Assembly: GCA_034680345.1 (NCBI GenBank)
Contig: JAXISZ010000005.1
Span: 1-64,000, forward strand
Reading direction: 5' to 3'
Source: SXZD01 sp034680345
Lineage (GTDB): Bacteria > Pseudomonadota > Gammaproteobacteria > Burkholderiales > Burkholderiaceae_B
Length of the DNA: 64,000 nucleotides
Shown here: positions 43,718 to 51,359 of the stretch, piece by piece
How positions within the stretch are numbered: position 1 is the first letter of the stretch
Layout of the letters: each line of letters opens with the position of its first letter
Notes under the pieces: generated by a model
The model's database searches: none
What the model saw: the letters and a program-made list of their open reading frames with translations, nothing else
Told to the model about the DNA's origin: nothing
Program-made: the position numbers and the translations under genes

Positions 43718-44452
43718 ATGGTTCATTCAAAAAATATTCTCTCATTGCGTTCTCTTCCTGGTAAAGAACGCTCCACTTCTGTTAAGGCCCGCGAATCGTG
43801 GCACATTCTTGGCATTATGTCAGAGTTTATCGAAGCCACTGAACGGCTATCCGATATTCGCCCTTGCGTATCCATATTTGGCAGCGCACGCACTCCCAAA
43901 GACCATCCGTACTATCACTTAACTGAACGCACAGCACGTATGCTATCTGACGCTGGCTTTGCAGTTATCAGCGGTGGTGGTCCTGGTATTATGGAAGCCG
44001 CAAACAAAGGCGCTTTTGAGGGAAAATCCCCTAGCGTTGGGCTAAATATTGAATTACCTTTCGAGCAATCCGGCAATGATTTTCAAAACATTTCTCTAAA
44101 GTTTAGACACTTCTTTGCCCGAAAAGTAGCCTTTGCCAAATATGCTACAGCCTATATTGTGATGCCTGGTGGGTTTGGTACCCTCGACGAAATGTTTGAA
44201 GCCCTAACCCTAATTCAAACGGGCAAAGAACGAAAAATACCCATTATATTAATGGGAGGGGATTTTTGGACCGGATTATTAGCGTGGATCAAAAACCCCC
44301 TGTTGGCTGAAGGCATGATCAGCCCCAGCGATATTGATTTAATTACACAAGTTGAAACACCCGAACAAGCACTAGAAGCTATTTTCCTGTTTTATGAACG
44401 CCGCGCTTTTGCACCCTCACCCGAGGAAGGTGAACGTTTGCTAGATTTATAA
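43718..44452 (+). CDS. LOG family (TIGR00730) Rossmann-fold protein, probable nucleotide 5'-monophosphate phosphoribohydrolase
   Basis: A 244-residue protein with the lysine-decarboxylase-like motif MPGGFGTLDEMFEALT and SIFGSARTP, SGGGPGIMEAANKGA. Family members cleave nucleotide monophosphates such as cytokinin precursors or AMP to free bases. KARESWHILGIMSEFIEATE matches the N-terminal region of Burkholderiales homologues, supporting a start near 43718 although an internal Met near 43817 is possible. Its 5' end abuts the polA start codon divergently, and its stop lies 3 bp from the stop of the ankyrin gene. Confidence 0.88.
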   Translation: MVHSKNILSLRSLPGKERSTSVKARESWHILGIMSEFIEATERLSDIRPCVSIFGSARTPKDHPYYHLTERTARMLSDAGFAVISGGGPGIMEAANKGAFEGKSPSVGLNIELPFEQSGNDFQNISLKFRHFFARKVAFAKYATAYIVMPGGFGTLDEMFEALTLIQTGKERKIPIILMGGDFWTGLLAWIKNPLLAEGMISPSDIDLITQVETPEQALEAIFLFYERRAFAPSPEEGERLLDL

Positions 44453-44455
44453 ATT

Positions 44456-46489
44456 TTACTCAGTGGCCTTTTGAATAAAACCTCGAACTGCACCAGCGTT
44501 ATTCAAAATATTCAAACAGCTTTGAAACTCTGCTGAAGAGCGCTGGTTTGAAAACGCTTCTAGGATATCCATAGCAGTTCGGCCGTCACTATCCGTCATA
44601 TTTACGTCAGCGCCATTGTCAATTAAAAGCGACAAAATGTCTGGTTGCAGATTAAGAACTCCAAACATTAACGCTGTCGCGCCTTGCGTATTTTGAAGAT
44701 TCACGTCAGCGTCATGATCAATTAAATATTTCATAAGATCAATTTTTTTTTCATCAGCAGCCCTCATCAACGGAGTAAGACCATCCAAATATTTTTTATC
44801 TACGTTAGCACCAGCATTAATCAATACGGGAAGAAAATCGAGTCGATTATGCTTAATCGCCATAAGAAAAGGAGTCTCTTGATTGTGATTACGAATCTCT
44901 GTATTTGGACACACCAATAATAAAGCTGAAAGCTTAACAAGCTCATCCGAATAAATACTCTCAAACAACTCTCTTTCAGCAGACTCGATTAAACCGAGAG
45001 ACGTTAAAACAACACCTTGTTCTTTCAAATATTTCACATCATCTAATAAATGATTCTTTGCACTACGAAAAATCAGTAATTCCGCCAAATCTCTAAAGGA
45101 GGAAATATTTAAAAACTTCTGAGCAATCACAGAATTTCTTTCATTGCAGATTTTTTTAAAAAACCCTGCAAGCCAATCCTTCTTAGCGCTATCAGACAAG
45201 GCACTGCTAATTTCTTCAGATGTAATCCACTCAAAAGACTTAACAAAATCAGCATGACAATAATGTGCACGATGCATGAATGACTGAGACTTAGTAAACA
45301 CATCTATCCAAGTCAAACAACCATTTTTCTTAATTTGAGACGTACCATATGTATCCTGTAACTGGAACACAGTTTTTGTATTTGGAGACTCAGACCCCAA
45401 AAAAACCTCGGCATTTTCCGCCAATTGCAAAGCAATTAAAGTTGGATCATCTTGTAAAAAAATTTTATCATTGTTTTTGTTAACATCAAAAAACAGGGAA
45501 GACTCAATGTGCCCATATCTTTTGGATATGCCTAGCGTAATTTGATCAGGGCAAATAGAATTCCATTCACTTGCTTGAATGGGTAATTGCACACCTAATT
45601 CCTTTAAATCCGCTTTAAAATCTTCAATACACTGTTGGGCCAATTTAAAAAATAAAACGTCTTGAGAAAAATAGCTTTGTAACTTTTGACTCAAACCCTG
45701 ATTTAAATCAGCAATAACATATTGTTTAACTCCCGAAGCAAATACATCGTTGATATTGATAGGATCCAATTCCAGTTCCAAAGCCATCTGACTTTTAACT
45801 ACGCTTACATAGTGAACTTCGCTACCTTGTCTTAATAGTTCTGGAATCGAAGAGTGCTTACGATAAAAATCCAAAACTACTTGATTAAATAATTCATTTT
45901 TAAAAAAACCTAGCGTTCCTTTTATCGGATTAGTTGAATTAATTAAATTGCTAATAGTTAAAAAATAGTTCAGTCTATACAAAACGCCAGGGCCACAGTG
46001 CGACATACCGTCAGTCGCTTGAAGTAAGTACAACTCTAAGTTGTTACGAAAAATACTTTTTTCATGCTCATTAGGAAGTTGTTGGTACTGTTGCAACAGT
46101 TCATCAATTTTTAATAAAAAATTACTTACTGTCTTTAAAAGATCCGTAATATTTGCATCGATAAATGCTTTCTTGGCAACCTCCACATTCATAGATGAAC
46201 TCATACTTTCTATTTCAGTAAAACCAAGTCGCTTCAAAAAAACAAATAAATTCTGCTGAATATCCCCACTCAGGTGCGCACCATTAATTTTGGCAACAAC
46301 ATCACGTGCTGCTGCAGACCATTGCGCTGATAATTGCCCTTGAGCAAAATTCTTATAAACCGCATCGCCTGTTCCCAAAGCACCCCAATCAACATTGAGC
46401 GCATTTGGTATTGAATGATTTTCCTCTGGCAAGGCATTTGCAACACCAGGCAACGGTAGCCCAATATATAAACTTCTGATATTTTCCAT
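44456..46489 (-). CDS. Ankyrin-repeat protein with a large unassigned N-terminal region
   Basis: A 677-residue protein without signal peptide or membrane helix. About 530-665 holds at least three ankyrin repeats (ETPFLMAIKHNRLDFLPVLI, LTPLMRAADEKKIDLMKYLI, ATALMFGVLNLQPDILSLLI, each ending in a NAGANV, DADVN or NGADVN turn). The first 500 residues are helical and match nothing I know; a stretch DGMSHCGPGVLYRLNYFL at about 160-178 stands out. Ankyrin proteins of this type are typical of bacteria that live in or on eukaryotic cells and can be secreted effectors, but secretion is not shown. The gene is AT-rich and sits between LOG and DUF2782, where related genomes usually have none. Confidence 0.8.
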   Translation of the reverse strand: MENIRSLYIGLPLPGVANALPEENHSIPNALNVDWGALGTGDAVYKNFAQGQLSAQWSAAARDVVAKINGAHLSGDIQQNLFVFLKRLGFTEIESMSSSMNVEVAKKAFIDANITDLLKTVSNFLLKIDELLQQYQQLPNEHEKSIFRNNLELYLLQATDGMSHCGPGVLYRLNYFLTISNLINSTNPIKGTLGFFKNELFNQVVLDFYRKHSSIPELLRQGSEVHYVSVVKSQMALELELDPININDVFASGVKQYVIADLNQGLSQKLQSYFSQDVLFFKLAQQCIEDFKADLKELGVQLPIQASEWNSICPDQITLGISKRYGHIESSLFFDVNKNNDKIFLQDDPTLIALQLAENAEVFLGSESPNTKTVFQLQDTYGTSQIKKNGCLTWIDVFTKSQSFMHRAHYCHADFVKSFEWITSEEISSALSDSAKKDWLAGFFKKICNERNSVIAQKFLNISSFRDLAELLIFRSAKNHLLDDVKYLKEQGVVLTSLGLIESAERELFESIYSDELVKLSALLLVCPNTEIRNHNQETPFLMAIKHNRLDFLPVLINAGANVDKKYLDGLTPLMRAADEKKIDLMKYLIDHDADVNLQNTQGATALMFGVLNLQPDILSLLIDNGADVNMTDSDGRTAMDILEAFSNQRSSAEFQSCLNILNNAGAVRGFIQKATE

Positions 46490-46729
46490 AAACCCAACTT
46501 TAACAACTTAAATACAATTAAGTAACAAAAAAAATGATTGAGTTTCAATAAAAAAGAATTAATCAAAAACAGGAGGGGGTTAACTACGAAGTGCGACCAC
46601 TTATAAAAAATTAATGACCATGCAATAACAATCATTTAATGCAGAAAGACATCAAAACAACGTAACATCGGTTTATAATCAATTTACTTGTTTATTGCTC
46701 CAGTAAAAATGGGCTTCTAAGGAAAATCT

Positions 46730-47089
46730 ATGAACCTTCAACGCTTATTTTGTATTGTGCTGTCTTGGTGCCTCCTTGAGGTTAATTTGCTTTCAAACGC
46801 ATGGGCTGAAGTTGAACAACAATTAAAAGTTGAACCTCCTTTACCACCGAATATGCTCAGCAATTCAGATTCAATTGAAACACTCGAACCCACAGTAACT
46901 GTTTATTCAGAAGCAGACCGCGAAATTGAAGAATACCGTCTTCGCGGGCGTTTATTTGCAATGCGAGTCAAAGTAAAACAAGCCCCATCGTACTGGCTTA
47001 TTGATCTTGACGGTTCTGGACGAATGGTTCCGGGTCAAGGCATTGGTACATCAATCTCAATGCCCCAATGGGTACTGAAGGAGTTTTAA
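46730..47089 (+). CDS. DUF2782 family exported protein
   Basis: A 119-residue product with a signal peptide (LFCIVLSWCLLEVNLLSNAWA) and a proline-rich linker. The DUF2782 core VTVYSEADREIEEYRLRGRL ends in APSYWLIDLDGSGRM. The function is unknown. AAGGAAA precedes the ATG, and a TATAAT at 46674-46679 may be its promoter. It lies 3 bp before thrB; polA, DUF2782 and thrB proximity is conserved in Burkholderiales. Confidence 0.88.
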   Translation: MNLQRLFCIVLSWCLLEVNLLSNAWAEVEQQLKVEPPLPPNMLSNSDSIETLEPTVTVYSEADREIEEYRLRGRLFAMRVKVKQAPSYWLIDLDGSGRMVPGQGIGTSISMPQWVLKEF

Positions 47090-47092
47090 TTC

Positions 47093-48055
47093 ATGGCTGT
47101 ATTTACGCCAATCAAGCAAGATGAGCTTTTACCTTGGTTAAATCAGCTCAACATTAATTCTCTACACGCACTCGAAGGCATTGCCAGCGGCATAGAAAAT
47201 ACCAATTATTTTGTTAATACGAATTGCGGCGAATTTGTATTAACCGTTTTTGAAAAACTAGGTTCTCAAGAACTGCCCTACTATTTAGGATTAATGGAGC
47301 ACTTAGCAGCCAACCAGCTACCCGTGCCCCGCCCTAAAGCAAATCCCAACAGCAGTGAACTTTTTTCTTTTTTGCATAAAAAACCAGCAGCTCTGGTAGA
47401 CCGCTTACCAGGTCAATCTGTGACCCAACCCAATTCGGCGCAATGCCACGCCATTGGTGAGTTTTGTGCCAAAGCACACCGCGCAGCCAGCAACTTTAAG
47501 CCGTATTATGCCAATCCACGTGGATTACCTTGGTGGCAAATCACTCAAGCAACGGTTCAACCTTTTTTACCACAAAGCTTAGCCAATTTACTTGAAGAAG
47601 AAATTAAAGAACAAACCGCTTTTTCCAACACGGCACCGTATCGTTCTCTTCCAGAAGGCCCTATTCACGCTGATTTATTTCGCGATAATGCGCTGTTTGA
47701 AGGCGATCGCTTAGGCGGGGTCATTGATTTTTATTTTGCTGGAAATGATAAATGGTTATTTGATTTAGCTGTGTGCATCAACGACTGGTGTATTAATCAC
47801 TTAACCGGTGAAATTCAGCCCCATTTAGCAACAGCGCTACTTGAAGGATACGCTAAAATTCAAGCCTTTAGTATTGCAGACCAACAAGCCTGGCCAATGA
47901 TGCTGCGCGCAGCCGCCCTGCGTTTCTGGATCAGTCGACTATACGATTTTTATTTACCCAGACCTGCTGAAATACTAACGCCCAAAGACCCAACTCATTT
48001 TGAGCGAATCTTGCTCCAACGGCGTAGCGGCAACATCCCCCTCCTGAATCGATAA
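47093..48055 (+). CDS. thrB: Homoserine kinase, ThrB type II (APH-fold)
   Basis: This kinase phosphorylates homoserine on the way to threonine. It belongs to the aminoglycoside-phosphotransferase-like fold used by many proteobacteria rather than the GHMP fold. In 320 residues it has GIASGIENTNYFV, FVLTVFEKL with the ATP-binding Lys, the catalytic GPIHADLFRDNALF, and GGVIDFYFAGNDKWLFDLA. It starts 3 bp after the DUF2782 stop and is followed by a BPSS1780-type gene. Confidence 0.93.
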   Translation: MAVFTPIKQDELLPWLNQLNINSLHALEGIASGIENTNYFVNTNCGEFVLTVFEKLGSQELPYYLGLMEHLAANQLPVPRPKANPNSSELFSFLHKKPAALVDRLPGQSVTQPNSAQCHAIGEFCAKAHRAASNFKPYYANPRGLPWWQITQATVQPFLPQSLANLLEEEIKEQTAFSNTAPYRSLPEGPIHADLFRDNALFEGDRLGGVIDFYFAGNDKWLFDLAVCINDWCINHLTGEIQPHLATALLEGYAKIQAFSIADQQAWPMMLRAAALRFWISRLYDFYLPRPAEILTPKDPTHFERILLQRRSGNIPLLNR

Positions 48056-48073
48056 AAATTTTTTAAAATAAAT

Positions 48074-48889
48074 ATGATAAGTAACGCACTTACTCTACCC
48101 CCTCGCGAAGGTTGGAACTGGCTTTTGTATGGGTGGCAACTGTTCCGTAAAAACCCGCGAGCCGCTTTGATACTAGCCAGCACATATTTTGGCATTGTCA
48201 TCTTCTTAAGCGTTTTAATTCCTTTTATTGGCTCTATTTTTACCCTGATTTTACTGCCAGGGCTAACTGCTAGCACCATGCTTAGTTGCCGCATGATTAT
48301 ACACAACCAAATTATTACGCCCAGTTGTTCAGTGCACGCTTTTTTTATTGAAAATAAGCGTTTTTCAAAACCACTGCTAAAACTTGGGCTGTCATATTGT
48401 GTAGTTGTTCTCATCTGCTCTATTGCTGTCTCGCAATTCATTTCGTTTGATTTAAGCTTACTTCAAAAAAACAATCAAGAGATGAAATCAGAGGTTGCAA
48501 TCGATTTTTTCATAAAACTGTTGTTGCTAGCTTTGGCTTATATTCCAGTTATGATGTCCTTTTGGTTTGCCCCTGTATTGGTACTTTGGCATGAAATGCC
48601 ACCAACAAAAGCTATTTTTTTTAGTTTTATTGCCTCTTGGCGCAACAGATTATGTTTTTTAACTTATGCGCTTAACTGTTTTTTTTGGCTCATATTAACA
48701 AGTTTATGCTTTGGATTACTAATAGCCGTATTGCCCATGCCTAGTTTTTTAATTTTTACCTTTAATTTTGCAATCGCGATTGTTTTTAGTGCTGTGTTGC
48801 AATGCAGTTTTCTACCGTCTTATCTGTCTATTTTTGAACATGAAATATTTGAAACAATCTTCAAAAACAACCCATTGCATAAAACCTAG
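48074..48889 (+). CDS. BPSS1780 family membrane protein
   Basis: A 271-residue inner-membrane protein with about five or six hydrophobic helices. The N-terminal signature PPREGWNWLLYGWQLFRKNP and the LPGLTASTMLSCRMI segment identify the betaproteobacterial BPSS1780 family. Its function is unknown. It lies 18 bp after thrB, so DUF2782-thrB-BPSS1780 form a probable operon ending 72 bp from the convergent uvrD-like gene. Confidence 0.87.
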   Translation: MISNALTLPPREGWNWLLYGWQLFRKNPRAALILASTYFGIVIFLSVLIPFIGSIFTLILLPGLTASTMLSCRMIIHNQIITPSCSVHAFFIENKRFSKPLLKLGLSYCVVVLICSIAVSQFISFDLSLLQKNNQEMKSEVAIDFFIKLLLLALAYIPVMMSFWFAPVLVLWHEMPPTKAIFFSFIASWRNRLCFLTYALNCFFWLILTSLCFGLLIAVLPMPSFLIFTFNFAIAIVFSAVLQCSFLPSYLSIFEHEIFETIFKNNPLHKT

Positions 48890-48961
48890 AATAGGCTAAA
48901 ATTAAAACCACAGTAAATAAATCGACAGCATAAGGTTAGTTTATTGACCACTCCTATAAAT

Positions 48962-51241
48962 TTATTGATAACACGTTTCAGATTGAAGTTTAGCCAAAGC
49001 CACAACCAACCACTTCAAACCCTGCGTTCCAAAGTTAATTTGTACCCGCAAATCATCGGATTGCCCTTCATAAGCAACAACAATCCCCCGACCAAAGCGC
49101 TGATGAGTGACTGCTTGGCCTATTTTAAATGGCCAAGCTGCACATTGCTGAAACGATACTGAACCTCCCCCCCAGCGCGCCTGAGTTTGGGCTTGGGCCT
49201 GTGATAAGGTATTGAATCGTTTATCAAGCTTATAACCCATATTGGAATGATTTGAGTGGCGTGGCAACAATAAAAACCGAACGGATTCTTGTGGCAGCTC
49301 ATTTAAAAATCGAGAACGAACACAATAACGCGTTTGGCCATTAAGAATACGCTGCTGAGTGTAACTTAAAAACAAACGTTCTCTTGCGCGCGTCATGGCA
49401 ACGTACATTAAGCGACGCTCTTCCTCAACCCCTTCAATGTCTACACCATCTAAACCTTGCGCCTGCGAATTCAAGCTGTTTTCATGAGGAAACAACCCCT
49501 CTTCCAGACCTGTAACAAACACAGCTTTAAACTCCAATCCTTTAGCTGCATGTACAGTCATCAATTGAACGGCATCTTCGCCTGCTTGAGCTTGATTATC
49601 TCCAGACTCTAAAGCCGCATGCGATAAAAAACCTTGCAATGGAGAAATCCCAACTGCTGACTGATTTTCAGAGGCAGCATTGACCGCAGGCAATTCTATT
49701 TCATAGCCTTCTTGGTTCAAAAATGCCGCAGTAGCATTAACCAGTTCTTTCAAATTCTCAATACGCTCTTGGCCCTCACGCTCAGACTCATAGTGCTTAA
49801 TCAAACCACTTTGTTGATTTACCTTTGCCACCAATTCAGGCAAAGACAAACCTTGAGATTCTAAACGCATACGTCCCATCATCTCTACAAAAGCAAGCAA
49901 ATGGCTTTTGGTTTTGCCAGACACATAACCCACAGCCTGATACAAAGACCATTGATGTTGGCGCGCAATATCCTGTAAATTTTCTAGTGTTCTGGCACCA
50001 ATGCCGCGTGCTGGAAAATTCACCACTCGCGCAAAGGAAACATCGTCGTCAAAATTCTCAAGCAATCGCAAATAGGCTAAAGCATGTTTAATTTCAGCAC
50101 GTTCAAAAAACCTTAACCCGCCATACACCCGATATGGAACAGCCGCTGCAAACAAGGCCTGCTCAATCACACGAGACTGAGCATTAGAGCGATATAAAAT
50201 AGCCATATCAGCATAGCGGCAACCTTCGCCGGCTAGCAATTTTAGTTCTTGAACAAGCCACTGCGCCTCAGAAATGTCATTACTAGACTCAACCACACGA
50301 ATTTGCTCACCCAAACCAACCTGAGTCCATAGATTTTTTCCAAGCCGGGCTGTATTTTGCACAATTAAATGATTCGCAGCATTTAACACATGCCCCACCG
50401 AGCGGTAATTTTGTTCAAGTTTAATGCGATGCTTTACAAGATAGTCTCGTTCAAATTCGGCCATATTCGCCACACGAGCACCGCGAAAGGCATAAATAGA
50501 CTGGTCATCATCGCCTACGGCAAACAAACACCCCTGCGTACCCGCAAGTAACTTTAACCAACTGTACTGTAATGCATTGGTATCTTGAAATTCGTCAACC
50601 AAAATGTATTGAAAACGCTGCCGATAATGCTCTGCTAAAGCAGATTCTCGCCGTAACAATTCAAAACTACGCAACAACAGTTCAGCAAAATCAACCACCC
50701 CCTCACGCTCACACTGCGCTTGATACAATGTATAGAGTTCAATAAGCGTACGCTGATGTGGGTCATGGGCATGCATGTTTTCTGGACGTAAACCCTGTTC
50801 TTTAGCTGAATTTATAAAATACAGCGTTTGCTTAAGTGGAAATTTCTCGTCATCGGCCCCAGTCACCTTGTACATGCGCTTAACAGCAGAAAGTTGGTCA
50901 CTGGTGTCTAAAATTTGAAACATGGCTGGCAGTTTTGCCAATTGGTAATGCGCTCGCAACAATCGGTTACACAAGCCATGGAAAGTACCCACCCACATGC
51001 CGCGAGTGTTAATTGGCAGCAAGGTAGACAAACGATGCAACATTTCTTTAGCCGCTTTGTTGGTGAATGTCACCGCCAAAACACCAGAAGGGCCAACTTG
51101 ACCCGTTTGAATCAACCACGCAATCCGAGTTGTTAAAACTTTTGTTTTGCCACTGCCGGCACCAGCTAAAATTAAAGCACTTTCTCGAGGCAAAGTGACC
51201 GCAGCCAACTGTTCTGGGTTTAAGGTACTTAAAAGAGACAC
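48962..51241 (-). CDS. uvrD: UvrD/Rep/PcrA-type superfamily 1 DNA helicase
   Basis: A 759-residue 3'-5' helicase. Walker A is in ALILAGAGSGKTKVLTTRIA at about residues 26-33, Walker B in ILVDEFQDTN, followed by GDDDQSIYAFRGA, LEQNYRS and the late VTGLEEGLFPHENS and EERRLMYVAMTRARERLFLS. It works in nucleotide-excision and mismatch repair or replication restart. UvrD, Rep and PcrA are hard to separate by eye; length and context (near polA and thrB) favour UvrD. It is divergent from leuS. Confidence 0.93.
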   Translation of the reverse strand: MSLLSTLNPEQLAAVTLPRESALILAGAGSGKTKVLTTRIAWLIQTGQVGPSGVLAVTFTNKAAKEMLHRLSTLLPINTRGMWVGTFHGLCNRLLRAHYQLAKLPAMFQILDTSDQLSAVKRMYKVTGADDEKFPLKQTLYFINSAKEQGLRPENMHAHDPHQRTLIELYTLYQAQCEREGVVDFAELLLRSFELLRRESALAEHYRQRFQYILVDEFQDTNALQYSWLKLLAGTQGCLFAVGDDDQSIYAFRGARVANMAEFERDYLVKHRIKLEQNYRSVGHVLNAANHLIVQNTARLGKNLWTQVGLGEQIRVVESSNDISEAQWLVQELKLLAGEGCRYADMAILYRSNAQSRVIEQALFAAAVPYRVYGGLRFFERAEIKHALAYLRLLENFDDDVSFARVVNFPARGIGARTLENLQDIARQHQWSLYQAVGYVSGKTKSHLLAFVEMMGRMRLESQGLSLPELVAKVNQQSGLIKHYESEREGQERIENLKELVNATAAFLNQEGYEIELPAVNAASENQSAVGISPLQGFLSHAALESGDNQAQAGEDAVQLMTVHAAKGLEFKAVFVTGLEEGLFPHENSLNSQAQGLDGVDIEGVEEERRLMYVAMTRARERLFLSYTQQRILNGQTRYCVRSRFLNELPQESVRFLLLPRHSNHSNMGYKLDKRFNTLSQAQAQTQARWGGGSVSFQQCAAWPFKIGQAVTHQRFGRGIVVAYEGQSDDLRVQINFGTQGLKWLVVALAKLQSETCYQ

Positions 51242-51282
51242 AATATCCCCTAATGGTGACTGATATTTAAATTTAACTCATT

Positions 51283-51299
51283 ACCTTATAATGTAAGGT
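51283..51299. promoter_or_regulatory. Inverted repeat over a TATAAT box upstream of leuS
   Basis: ACCTTA-TAATG-TAAGGT is a perfect 6-bp inverted repeat that includes the TATAAT at 51287-51292, 68 bp before the leuS start. It could be an operator over the -10 region. The -35 at 17-bp spacing is poor. Confidence 0.3.
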
Positions 51300-51359
51300 C
51301 TAAGCGTATGGGGCGTTTCGCTAACCCGTCACATCTGTAAAAATTCATTCTATCAAATT

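Noticed and set aside
46270..46635. A 121-residue frame overlapping the 5' end of the ankyrin gene
   Set aside because: Same strand but another frame; the ankyrin frame continues with recognisable repeats, this one does not.
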